DNA of 23,616 bases. Origin: RZYP01 sp964386405 (GTDB lineage: Bacteria > Bacillota > Negativicutes > Acidaminococcales > Acidaminococcaceae). Position 1 is the stretch's first letter, and each line of letters begins with the position of its first letter. Shown here piece by piece: positions 15,411 to 23,609 of this stretch. The DNA lies in contig CAYLRW010000023.1 in the NCBI GenBank assembly GCA_964386405.1, positions 1 through 23,616 on the forward strand, given 5' to 3'. Both the position numbers and the translations under genes were made by a program. The notes under the pieces are model-generated. The model was not told the origin of the DNA and made no database searches. It worked only from the letters and a program-made list of their open reading frames with translations.

Positions 15411-16664
15411 TTACAGAAGAATCATCATACCAGCAATCAGAGCAAGGGTAACACCCAAAGCATTACGTTTTGCAACTTCAATTGGGTTACAACCTGCTAT
15501 ACCGGCACAGATAATAGTAGCACCAGCTATTGGAGACATTGTACGGCCCAGCGTACCGCCTAGAGCCGCAATGGAACCCATATCTACTATACTGATACCA
15601 AACTGCTCTGCATGCGGAGTAATTGATTCGTTAAAAGCAACTGTTGCAGCATCGCCGCTGCCAGTAATCATGCCAAGAATAAAAGGACCAAAAGCGGCAG
15701 CAATTTTGATAATCCCTTCGGAGCTGACCATTGCTTTCAGGAAAGCTGCTACCAGGCCCATAGCCTTCATACCGCTGACAAAAACGCCGACGGAAATGAT
15801 GATACTGAGAATTTCACCGTAACCATTACCCATACCGTTGAAGAACGCTTTTGTTACTTCAGTAGGATTGCTTCTGGTTATCACTAATGCAACTATGGCA
15901 CCAATAACCATAGCGTTAGGAACATCCATCTTGAAAGCCGGCACTTTGCCGGTAGCACCCAAAACCAAAATAATGACCGGCAGAATAGGCATCAACGCAT
16001 AGATAAAATTACTTTTAAAGTTTTCATCCAAATCAACGCTGCCTTCAGCTTCATGGCCTTTATTTTCTTTTAAAATATAAGCCAGTACAGTTACGCTGGT
16101 GGCAGTAATCACAACAGCTACCACATCTGCCAGCATATGATTTTGGATAACATCAACTATCTGCACATTGGCAAGTTTGGCAATAACACCATTATGCATT
16201 AAACCAGGGCTCAGCATACTGCCGAAAGTTCCTGATTTCACAGCCGCCGCCGCCATTGCCGGATGAATTCCCGCCGACATAAGAATCGGAATAAAAATCG
16301 CGCCAACAGCAGCAGAACAACCTGCCGCACTAGGCAAAGCAATATTAATAATAAAGGTCATAATAGTGGTGCCAGGAATCAAGAGTGGTCTGACTCTTTT
16401 CAAAACACCTGCCAAAAGGCAAACGAGATGTTTGTCGCAGGTTGTATATTTCATTACCAAAGCGAAACCCATTACAGAGCAGACAGAAGTAATTAACCCA
16501 CCAGAAACCATTTCTTTGGCGAAGGCATCAAGCGCTGTCATTGGTTTACCTGCCAATGCAGCCATCAGAATACCTGCTCCAATTAAAACAAGTCTCGAAT
16601 CATAGCGTTTGAGCATCAAATAAATAGAAGCGATGATTATCAGACATCCGAGCGCTATCATCAT
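15411..16664 (-). CDS. dcuC: C4-dicarboxylate transporter, DcuC family
   Basis: A 417-residue inner-membrane carrier with about twelve hydrophobic segments. Family markers include VMKYTTCDKHLV (about 67-78), INIALPSAAGCSAAVGAIFIP, GTFGSMLSPGLMHNGVIAKLA, and GMITGSGDAATVAFNESITP, then LGRTMSPIAGATIICAGIAG. DcuC relatives exchange fumarate or succinate during anaerobic growth. An in-frame ATG 102 bases farther upstream would add a 34-residue non-family extension; GGGGGG lies 8 bases before the chosen ATG at 16662-16664. An ATG immediately follows it, so the start could be one codon later. It forms a single-gene unit with its own terminator. Confidence 0.88.
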   Translation of the reverse strand: MMIALGCLIIIASIYLMLKRYDSRLVLIGAGILMAALAGKPMTALDAFAKEMVSGGLITSVCSVMGFALVMKYTTCDKHLVCLLAGVLKRVRPLLIPGTTIMTFIINIALPSAAGCSAAVGAIFIPILMSAGIHPAMAAAAVKSGTFGSMLSPGLMHNGVIAKLANVQIVDVIQNHMLADVVAVVITATSVTVLAYILKENKGHEAEGSVDLDENFKSNFIYALMPILPVIILVLGATGKVPAFKMDVPNAMVIGAIVALVITRSNPTEVTKAFFNGMGNGYGEILSIIISVGVFVSGMKAMGLVAAFLKAMVSSEGIIKIAAAFGPFILGMITGSGDAATVAFNESITPHAEQFGISIVDMGSIAALGGTLGRTMSPIAGATIICAGIAGCNPIEVAKRNALGVTLALIAGMMILL

Positions 16665-16751
16665 AAATAAAACCCCCCTATATAAAATACGAACTATAGC
16701 ACAAGGTATTTTAACATTATTCGGTTCTTGCAGGCTACCTTTTTTGCGCAA

Positions 16752-16764
16752 GTATATTGTATAC
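16752..16764. repeat. 13-base inverted repeat upstream of dcuC
   Basis: GTATA-TTG-TATAC, two 5-base arms around 3 bases, about 90 bases before the dcuC start. It could be an operator, but the AT-rich context makes chance likely. Confidence 0.25.
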
Positions 16765-16778
16765 AAGGTTTAATTATT

Positions 16779-16810
16779 AGCACTTTTGCATATATATATG
16801 CAAAAGTGCT
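16779..16810. repeat. Perfect 32-base palindrome between the ABC-F and dcuC genes
   Basis: Each half is 16 bases (left half AGCACTTTTGCATATA), with no loop spacer. It sits 17 bases after the ABC-F stop. As RNA it would form a long hairpin and could end ABC-F transcription, but the T tract expected on the minus strand is lacking (AATAATTAAA follows). It may instead be a protein binding site. Confidence 0.6.
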
Positions 16811-16826
16811 ATACATTTGTAATATT

Positions 16827-18746
16827 CTACGCTTCACTAACCGCCATCAGTTCTTCCCATTTCAGCATCAGCTGATCAACATTTTTCTTCATTTGTTCAT
16901 ATTCTGCAGCAAGTCTGGCACTATTTTCCAAATCTGCGTGGTTAGCTGGATCAGCAAGCTGCTTCTCGAGTACTTTCATCATTGCTTCCTGTTCGCGGAT
17001 ATTAAGTTCTACTTTCGCTAGTAATTTCTCCAAATCTTGTTCACTATATCTGCGCTGTTTTTCCTCTTGTTTGGTTTTTACTGGCTTATTTTCTTTTTCG
17101 ACCGCTTTATTTTCTTTTTTAGCTCCTGTGTCCGCTGCGACTGCTGCAGCAGTACGCTTTGCCTTTTCTTCAAGATAAAAAGAATAGTTTCCCTTATAAT
17201 CATTAACCAGTTGATTATCTATTTCCCAGATACGGCTGGCAACTTCATTAATAAAATAGCGGTCATGGCTGACAACCAGCACTGTACCGTCATAAGCTTC
17301 CAACGCAGCCTCCACTGCTTCCCTGGCTGCAATATCCAAATGATTCGTCGGTTCATCAAGAATTAACAGGTTGGCACCATCGAGTACAAGTTTCAGCAAA
17401 ACCAAACGTGCCTTCTGACCGCCAGAAAGCGTGCCTATTTCCTTAAAAACATCATCCCCATGAAACAGCATACCGCCGAGCAGTGAACGGGTATGTTCCG
17501 TTGTATAACCGTATTCGGTCAAAAAATTATCCAGCAGCGTCTGGTTGGGATCGAGTCGTTCATAACTTTGCGAAAAATAACCAATCTTTACCCGATTGCC
17601 AATTTTGGCTTTACCCGCGAGCGGTGCTAACTCTCCTAAAATAGTCTTAAGAAGCGTAGTTTTACCGGCACCGTTAGGTCCAAGCAGTGCGGCCTTCTCG
17701 CCTCTGCGTAATACAAGTTCAATCTTTTTGAGCAAAACATTTTCACCATAGCCTACAGACAGATCCTCAAGAATAAGCACTCTTTCCGCTGATTCTGGCG
17801 CAGGCGGCAATTTTAATTCGAATTCTTCAATACGTTCAGGCCCATCAATCCGCTCCAGCCTATTCAATTGTGATTGACGTCCACGCGCCATCTTGCTCTT
17901 GATGCCGGCTTTGAAACGTCGTATATAAGCTTCAGTGCGTGCTATATATTCTTGCTGGGCCTCATATGCGGCCTCCAGGCTTACCATCTGAATTTCCTTT
18001 TGTGCCAGATACTGGTCATAATTGCCTTTAAAATTCTGTAAGCGGCCGCCTTCCATTTCCAGGATTCTGCCAACAACGTTATTAAGGAAAAAGCGGTCAT
18101 GACTGACAATCAAGACGCCGCCTTTAAAATTGCGCAAATAACCTTCCAGCCATTCCGTCATTCTGATATCAAGATGATTTGTAGGTTCGTCCAGAATCAA
18201 AAGATCCGGTTCTTTGACAAGAGCCGCTGCCAATAAAATTCTGGTTTTCTGTCCACCTGAAAAGTTCTCAGCCGGTTTATCCCATTCATTTTCCGGGAAG
18301 CCTAAACCATGCAGAACTATCTTGATTCTGTTCTCATAATTATAACCGTCAGCATGTTCGTAGATATTCGAAACTCTTGCATACTCTGCCAGCAGAGAAT
18401 CAAGTTCAGCACCCTTTGCCGAGGCAACCTGTTTTTCCAGCTCTGCCATTTTTTGCCGTAATTCAAGGATATCTTTGCCTGCGTTTACCAAAAATTGCCA
18501 AAGGGTACCTTCGCCGATACCTTGAAAACCTTGTTCGACATAACCAATCCTGAGACCTGGTTCAAACTTGATCACACCGCTGTCAACAGTCTCCGGTGCC
18601 AATAAACACCTGAGCAAAGTAGTTTTGCCGCCGCCATTAACACCGACCAGACCGACCTTTTCGCCGCGGTCAAGCAGAAAACTCACTTCTTTAAAAATTT
18701 CATGAATACCAAAACTTTTTGCTATATTTTCAACAACTAGCTGCAT
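16827..18746 (-). CDS. ABC-F family ATPase, YdiF-like
   Basis: A soluble 639-residue protein with two ABC domains. Domain 1 has GVNGGGKT (35-42), FSGGQ (162-166) and LLILDEPTNHLD (182-193). Domain 2 has GPNGAGKT (356-363), LSGGQ (440-444) and LLILDEPTNHLD (460-471). The linker at about 240-315 contains the basic helix IKSKMARGRQSQLNRLER typical of ribosome-bound ABC-F proteins. A charged stretch and a coiled coil follow at about 530-635. Length and layout match B. subtilis YdiF rather than the resistance-type ABC-Fs. The ATG follows AGGGA. It is a separate unit from the ABC-F at 5374-7266. Confidence 0.92.
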   Translation of the reverse strand: MQLVVENIAKSFGIHEIFKEVSFLLDRGEKVGLVGVNGGGKTTLLRCLLAPETVDSGVIKFEPGLRIGYVEQGFQGIGEGTLWQFLVNAGKDILELRQKMAELEKQVASAKGAELDSLLAEYARVSNIYEHADGYNYENRIKIVLHGLGFPENEWDKPAENFSGGQKTRILLAAALVKEPDLLILDEPTNHLDIRMTEWLEGYLRNFKGGVLIVSHDRFFLNNVVGRILEMEGGRLQNFKGNYDQYLAQKEIQMVSLEAAYEAQQEYIARTEAYIRRFKAGIKSKMARGRQSQLNRLERIDGPERIEEFELKLPPAPESAERVLILEDLSVGYGENVLLKKIELVLRRGEKAALLGPNGAGKTTLLKTILGELAPLAGKAKIGNRVKIGYFSQSYERLDPNQTLLDNFLTEYGYTTEHTRSLLGGMLFHGDDVFKEIGTLSGGQKARLVLLKLVLDGANLLILDEPTNHLDIAAREAVEAALEAYDGTVLVVSHDRYFINEVASRIWEIDNQLVNDYKGNYSFYLEEKAKRTAAAVAADTGAKKENKAVEKENKPVKTKQEEKQRRYSEQDLEKLLAKVELNIREQEAMMKVLEKQLADPANHADLENSARLAAEYEQMKKNVDQLMLKWEELMAVSEA

Positions 18747-18800
18747 ATAAAATCAATCCCTTATTTTCTTTACCTATATTTACCACTAAACATATATTAA

Positions 18801-18836
18801 GGCTGCCAGAAAAGGTTTCCGCCTTTCCGGGCAGCC
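18801..18836 (-). terminator. Hairpin after galE, probable terminator
   Basis: A 15-position stem (18801-18815 with 18822-18836) with two mismatches; its 7 outer pairs are GC-rich (GGCTGCC/GGCAGCC). It follows the galE stop by 14 bases. The minus-strand T tract is weak, so termination may be partial and some transcripts may run into the YdiF-like gene. Confidence 0.55.
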
Positions 18837-18850
18837 CGCCGTCTGCTTTA

Positions 18851-19840
18851 CTACTCTTCGTATCCCTGCGGATGTTCTTTATGCCATTGCCATGCGGAGG
18901 CAATAACTTCCTCAATAGCGCTGTGCATAGGCTTCCACCCAAGTTCTTCGCCAATTTTTCTGGAAGAAGCAATCAGGACAGCCGGGTCACCCGGTCTTCT
19001 TTTTTCTTCCGACACTGCAAAATCGACTTTAGTGACTTTTTTGGCGGTTTCAATGATTTCTCTGACACTGAAACCTTTTTCCGAACCGAGATTATATATC
19101 TTGCTTGAGCCGCCATTAAGCAAATGTTTAAGCGCCAATACATGGGCAACAGCAAGGTCGGCAACATGAATATAATCGCGGACACAGGTACCGTCAGGTG
19201 TCTGATAGTCGGTGCCGAAAATAGACACACTATTTCTGATTTTCAAAGCAGTCTTCAAAACTATCGGGATCAAATGAGTTTCCGGGCGGTGATCCTCACC
19301 TATTTTACCAGATGTGGAAGCACCAGCCGCATTGAAATACCTGAGAGCAACATAACGCAAGTCATATGCCATATCATAATCAGCCAGCATTGTTTCTATC
19401 ATCAGCTTGGTTCTGCCATAGACATTAGTCGGGCAGACGGTGAATTCTTCCTCTATCGGCCACTTCTCCGGTTCTCCGTAAACAGCAGCGGTGGAAGAAA
19501 ACACAATGCTATCAACGCCTGCTTTGCGCATAGCGTCAAGCAGACTGAGAGTACCGGCAACATTATTGTAATAATAACGGCCTGGATTCTCCATGGATTC
19601 ACCGACAAGGCTGCTCGCAGCAAAATGCATGACAGCATCAATCTCATATTCACCCATGATATGTTCCAGAAAATCCAAATCGTGAATATCGCCATTGATC
19701 AACAGGACATCCTCCGGTACAGCATCAGCATGTCCCGTAGAAAGATTATCATAAACAATCGGTACAAAACCACTATTTTTTAACTCTTCAACTACATGAG
19801 AACCAATATAACCGGCTCCACCTGTTACTAGTACATTCAT
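18851..19840 (-). CDS. galE: UDP-glucose 4-epimerase
   Basis: A 329-residue short-chain dehydrogenase-fold enzyme that interconverts UDP-glucose and UDP-galactose with bound NAD. It shows TGGAGYIGSH (6-15) for NAD binding, FAASSLVGES (73-82), catalytic SST (115-117) and the YGRTK active site (Y141, K145). RYFNAAGAS and TCVRDYIHV are further family hallmarks. The start follows GAGGAGG, which overlaps the stop of the phosphomutase gene 14 bases upstream, so both are one operon. The product feeds cell-surface polysaccharide synthesis or galactose use. Confidence 0.95.
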   Translation of the reverse strand: MNVLVTGGAGYIGSHVVEELKNSGFVPIVYDNLSTGHADAVPEDVLLINGDIHDLDFLEHIMGEYEIDAVMHFAASSLVGESMENPGRYYYNNVAGTLSLLDAMRKAGVDSIVFSSTAAVYGEPEKWPIEEEFTVCPTNVYGRTKLMIETMLADYDMAYDLRYVALRYFNAAGASTSGKIGEDHRPETHLIPIVLKTALKIRNSVSIFGTDYQTPDGTCVRDYIHVADLAVAHVLALKHLLNGGSSKIYNLGSEKGFSVREIIETAKKVTKVDFAVSEEKRRPGDPAVLIASSRKIGEELGWKPMHSAIEEVIASAWQWHKEHPQGYEE

Positions 19841-19854
19841 TTTTTTATGCCTCC

Positions 19855-21222
19855 TCAGGCTTCTTCGCCGCCAATAAGTTCCAATAATTCCTGCGTTTTT
19901 TCTGCCAAAAGTTTTTTATCAGCACGAGTTTCGACATTCAGCCGCACAACCGGTTCCGTATTGGAAATACGCACATTGAAACGCCATTTATCATAGTCTA
20001 CGGTCAAGCCATCCAAATGATCTGCCTTACCACTTGCTGCATACTTACTTTCAACTCTTGCTAGTACGGCTGCAGAATCTTCAACTTTGCGGTTGATTTC
20101 ACCGCTGCAGGGGAACATTTCCATCCGTTCTTCGACCAACGACGATAAGGTTCTACCGGTAACACAGAGATGTTCGGCAACCAGTAACCAAGGTATCATA
20201 CCGCTGTCGCAATAGGAGAAATCACGGAAGTAATGATGGGCAGACATCTCACCACCATAAATCATGCCATTAGCACGCATGCACTCTTTCATGAAAGCGT
20301 GACCACTGCGGCATCTGACTGCTTCTCCACCCAAGCGTTCGACAATTTCCAAGGTATTCCAGGTCAGACGTGGGTCATACATGATTTTTTCACCAGGATA
20401 TTTTTTCAGGAAAATTTCTGCTAAAAGCCCGACTATATAATAACCCTCAATAAATTCAGCTTTTTCATCAAACAGGAAACAACGATCAAAATCACCGTCC
20501 CAGGCAATACCAAGGTCAGCTTTATTTTCGCGCACAGCTTTGGCTGTTACTTCTCTATTTCTGACAAGCAAAGGATTTGGCACACCGTTAGGGAAAGTAC
20601 CATCTGGTGCTGCGTTAATTTTTGCAAAATTAAAAGGCAGATATTTTTCCAGTCGGCTTAAGGCAATATCTGCACCGCCATTGCCGGGATTAGCCACAAT
20701 CTGCAGCGGTTTCAGAGTATTCAAATCAATATAGCTCAGCAGATGTTCAATATAGGATGGCATGATGTCTACTTTGCTCACCGTTCCGGCCTGCTTGTCA
20801 AGATAAATGCCACGTGGTAAATCAGATTTAACCACCAAATCTGCTATATCCATCAACCCAGTCTCTGAAGAAACTGGCCGTGCCCCTCTGCGTACCAATT
20901 TCATACCATTATAATCAGCAGGATTATGACTGGCGGTTACCATGATACCACCGTCTGCATTCAAATTGGCTGTCGCAAAATAAACCATTTCAGTACCGCA
21001 CTCGCCAATATTGATTACATTTGCACCACCGTGACAAAGACCTTCTGACAAAGCTTCCAAAAGACTTTCGCCTGTAGTTCTTATGTCTCGCCCGACGACG
21101 ACCTCCCGTGCTCCGTACATGACCGCAAAAATTCTTCCTACCAGATAGGCCATCTCTTCGTTGACCTCTGATGGAACTATGCCCCTGATATCATAAGCTT
21201 TGAATGCATTCTTGTTCAACAT
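19855..21222 (-). CDS. Phosphomannomutase/phosphoglucomutase
   Basis: 455 residues of the alpha-D-phosphohexomutase family, which moves phosphate between C6 and C1 of mannose or glucose. Markers: AYDIRG (9-14), the phosphoserine loop TASHNPADYNGMK (S98), metal loop DGDFDR (242-247), sugar loop GGEMSAHHYF (323-332) and phosphate loop ISNTEPVVR (419-427). GEMSAHH is the bifunctional PMM/PGM (AlgC/ManB) type. An in-frame ATG 72 bases upstream would add a non-family extension; AAGGAG precedes the chosen ATG at 21220-21222. Together with galE it makes sugar-1-phosphates and UDP-sugars. Confidence 0.93.
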   Translation of the reverse strand: MLNKNAFKAYDIRGIVPSEVNEEMAYLVGRIFAVMYGAREVVVGRDIRTTGESLLEALSEGLCHGGANVINIGECGTEMVYFATANLNADGGIMVTASHNPADYNGMKLVRRGARPVSSETGLMDIADLVVKSDLPRGIYLDKQAGTVSKVDIMPSYIEHLLSYIDLNTLKPLQIVANPGNGGADIALSRLEKYLPFNFAKINAAPDGTFPNGVPNPLLVRNREVTAKAVRENKADLGIAWDGDFDRCFLFDEKAEFIEGYYIVGLLAEIFLKKYPGEKIMYDPRLTWNTLEIVERLGGEAVRCRSGHAFMKECMRANGMIYGGEMSAHHYFRDFSYCDSGMIPWLLVAEHLCVTGRTLSSLVEERMEMFPCSGEINRKVEDSAAVLARVESKYAASGKADHLDGLTVDYDKWRFNVRISNTEPVVRLNVETRADKKLLAEKTQELLELIGGEEA

Positions 21223-21293
21223 TAAGCAAATCTCCTTATTCAGCTTCCGATTTTTGTGCAAGACTGTCGTATTACTTTCTACTTTATAATACA

Positions 21294-21320
21294 AAAATCC
21301 TGCTAACTTAGCAGGATTTT
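21294..21320 (-). terminator. Rho-independent terminator after the Septu-like pair
   Basis: A 12-bp perfect stem (21294-21305 with 21309-21320), tight 3-base loop, followed by TTTTTG on the minus strand. It lies about 55 bases after the HNH gene stop, separating the defence pair from the phosphomutase gene. Confidence 0.88.
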
Positions 21321-21374
21321 CCTCTAACCTTTATTTGATTCGCAAAGGCGGCTTGCTTAGTGTCTATTGATAAG

Positions 21375-22154
21375 TTATATTTTGTAACCTGACCTAGCCA
21401 GAAATCTTTCGGCAGCCGGTCCCAGATACCATCTTATAACTGTGAAAAATGGTCTGTAGGCACCGTCTTTATCTGGCGTTAACAGGCCTTCGGCAAGCAG
21501 CTCCAGGCACTCTTCAAATTCCAATCCTTGACGCAGGCCATTTTCAATTTCTTCCTGTAAGACATTAATTACCACCAAACGCATGCGTCTAAGGCGGCGT
21601 GCATTCAAATTAAGTTCCCTGATAGTGTTATTAGCCTTTTTGGCTAGCTTTTCAGGACAAGTTGTTGTATCTACCATCATCCTGCCGTTGTGCTCAACAT
21701 AACTAAAAAGTCTGGTTGCGGCAGGTATATACAAAGGGTTGAGAATAATGTGCGATAAGTCCCTGCCGCCCTTTGGTATATCGCAGCTCCTGTCGTTTTT
21801 ACGAGAAGAGTAACGCCAGTCGGCATTTGGTACATCTTTCTGACTGCCGCCATGACAGACACCTAACATATTTTCCCAATTCAGATGCCAATTTTTACTT
21901 TTATTGTCTGTTTCACTTTTGGGGTGGAAGTGCTCAACGCGAAAGTCATCAATATCATCTTCACTTTCCGCAAATTTGATGCTGATTTCACAATAAGCGC
22001 ATAAGCCATGCTGATCTTTGTATATCTGCTTTTTGACTTCCTTGTAGCCACGCCTGGAACGGCGCCTGAAATGTTCCCAAGTTTCCTTTGGAAAGGCTGC
22101 AGCAAACAATTTCAGCTGTTTCGGCACTATTTTTGATTTAAAAATCTTTTTCAT
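21375..22154 (-). CDS. ptuB: HNH endonuclease, PtuB-like (Septu defence system)
   Basis: A 259-residue predicted nuclease of the retron/Septu-associated HNH family (TIGR02646 type). It has zinc-type CAYC (C52, C55), the catalytic segment RVEHFHPKS (72-80; H75, H77), NWENMLGVC (92-100; N95, C100), and a later SCDIPKGG (C124), which probably supplies the last metal ligand. In characterised Septu systems PtuB works as the DNA-cutting partner of the ATPase PtuA. Its ATG overlaps the ptuA TGA by four bases (ATGA), with no good ribosome binding site of its own, so its synthesis depends on ptuA translation. The C-terminal third (about 180-259) is helical and without a recognised domain. Confidence 0.82.
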   Translation of the reverse strand: MKKIFKSKIVPKQLKLFAAAFPKETWEHFRRRSRRGYKEVKKQIYKDQHGLCAYCEISIKFAESEDDIDDFRVEHFHPKSETDNKSKNWHLNWENMLGVCHGGSQKDVPNADWRYSSRKNDRSCDIPKGGRDLSHIILNPLYIPAATRLFSYVEHNGRMMVDTTTCPEKLAKKANNTIRELNLNARRLRRMRLVVINVLQEEIENGLRQGLEFEECLELLAEGLLTPDKDGAYRPFFTVIRWYLGPAAERFLARSGYKI

Positions 22155-23503
22155 TTTTTAGTCCGCCGGTACGCACGCATTTTAATATCCATATCCGCTT
22201 TGATCAGTGCAGGTTCACGATTCTTGCCCCAATCATCAAGTTTTTTGCGCAAGGCAACTGCTTCATCGGAATCCCATTGATCATCGCTCACAAGTTCCAA
22301 ATAACGCATCAAAGTTTTAACAATCGGCAAAGCCTGCGGTCTGGTATCGACATTTTGGATTTCCTTTAACAGTTGATAGCTCTCTGCACCAAGCGAAAAC
22401 TCTGGACTATAAATTTCCACCTGACCATCATCCCAGCGCAATGCCCTTATTGATCTTGCCGGCACCGTCGTCAAAACCTGGGGGCTATGAGTTGTAATAA
22501 TAAACTGCACCAAAGGAAATGCCTTCTGCAAATCTGCTACCACTGTTTGCTGCCAAGAAGGATGCAAATGCATATCTACCTCATCAATCAGCACTATACC
22601 AGGAGTTTTAGTCGCTGCTTCTTCACCAAGATCTGGATTCAAACGGGCCATACGATAAGCAATATCAGCAACCATACTTATAACGCTGCGGATGCCATCG
22701 CTAAGAGCACTAACCGGCAAGGTACCTATATGCTCATGCGTAACAACGAGGCTTTGTAACGAAACACTATAGTCTATATCTTTCCACCCCATACTGCTTA
22801 AAGAAATACCGATAGCTCTGCTGACAGCTCTCAGTACCTCCCTGTATGGGTTCTTCTCATCGGAATTTCTTTCCTTCAAATAACAGTCAAATTCCATCGC
22901 ACTCAAAGCCGCATACTGAAACCAATGACCAAAAGTTTGATAGGTATTGCTCGGCTCCATGGCATCATAATACCCGCTGTCACGTTCCAAGTTCAATTTC
23001 TTGCGATTGCCGGCCAGAATTTTGGCATCCTCCCACATTCTGGTCGTGCCGTAATAAGCTATAACAGGCAATACGACAATTTCATCATGCTCACCATGCA
23101 CAGCTTTCTGCATCTTATGCCCGTAATCCGTCAAAGCTTTGGCATTCTTAACTGTAGTGCGCCCACCTTCTCGTGTCAACTCACGGCTCCAGGAAACCTT
23201 TTTACCGCCAAGAATTCCATCGGCCTCCAGCACAATAGGATACTGTCTTTTCATACGCAAAATTCGCAGTTTGCTATTGTTATTATCCTGCTGTACCTGC
23301 ATGACGTCACTATCCGCAAAATTATAGGTTTTGACGCCATTAAAACAACCCATATAAGGTCCTACGGCAATAGCCACAGCGTCAAGAACTGCAGATTTAC
23401 CTCTGCCGTTTTCTGCGACAATTACCGTTAAATCATCTTCAAATTCGATTGTAAAATTCTCAAAACAGCGAAAATTCGTCAGGTGCATTTTATTGATTTT
23501 CAT
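22151..23503 (-). CDS. ptuA: AAA/ABC-type ATPase, PtuA-like (Septu defence system)
   Basis: 450 residues related to RecF/SMC/OLD-type ATPases. It opens KINKMHLTNFRCFENFTIEF. Walker A is AENGRGKS (30-37), with alanine where the family usually has the first glycine. The signature is LSDGIRS (267-273), Walker B is IVLIDEVDMHLHP (303-315; E308) and the switch histidine is in THSPQ (H339). There is no TOPRIM domain after it, unlike OLD. The adjoining HNH gene identifies the pair as Septu. Known PtuA senses invasion and controls the nuclease. The ATG follows AGGAAGGTG. A generic AAA-HNH pair outside Septu remains possible. Confidence 0.82.
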   Translation of the reverse strand: MKINKMHLTNFRCFENFTIEFEDDLTVIVAENGRGKSAVLDAVAIAVGPYMGCFNGVKTYNFADSDVMQVQQDNNNSKLRILRMKRQYPIVLEADGILGGKKVSWSRELTREGGRTTVKNAKALTDYGHKMQKAVHGEHDEIVVLPVIAYYGTTRMWEDAKILAGNRKKLNLERDSGYYDAMEPSNTYQTFGHWFQYAALSAMEFDCYLKERNSDEKNPYREVLRAVSRAIGISLSSMGWKDIDYSVSLQSLVVTHEHIGTLPVSALSDGIRSVISMVADIAYRMARLNPDLGEEAATKTPGIVLIDEVDMHLHPSWQQTVVADLQKAFPLVQFIITTHSPQVLTTVPARSIRALRWDDGQVEIYSPEFSLGAESYQLLKEIQNVDTRPQALPIVKTLMRYLELVSDDQWDSDEAVALRKKLDDWGKNREPALIKADMDIKMRAYRRTKK

Positions 23504-23536
23504 TATTTCACCTTCCTACAAAAATCTTCTGCTTTA

Positions 23537-23542
23537 ATTATA
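23537..23542 (-). promoter_or_regulatory. -10 box for the Septu-like operon
   Basis: The minus strand reads TATAAT about 34 bases before the ptuA ATG. The -35 region falls in A-rich sequence and is poor, overlapping the promoter of the divergent gene. Confidence 0.5.
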
Positions 23543-23549
23543 CCTTTTT

Positions 23550-23578
23550 TTGGTTTTTTTACCATAATCGTATATAAT
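23550..23578 (+). promoter_or_regulatory. Promoter for the divergent gene at the right edge
   Basis: TTGGTT, a 17-base spacer, then TATAAT, about 31 bases before the GTG at 23610. It is interleaved with the region expected to hold the -35 of the Septu-like operon. Confidence 0.55.
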
Positions 23579-23609
23579 TGTAATTATCATATTTAAAAGG
23601 ACTGATTAC

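Noticed and set aside
19124..19783. A 219-codon plus-strand open frame
   Set aside because: It lies antisense to galE, whose motifs are complete, and has no family features or suitable ribosome binding site.
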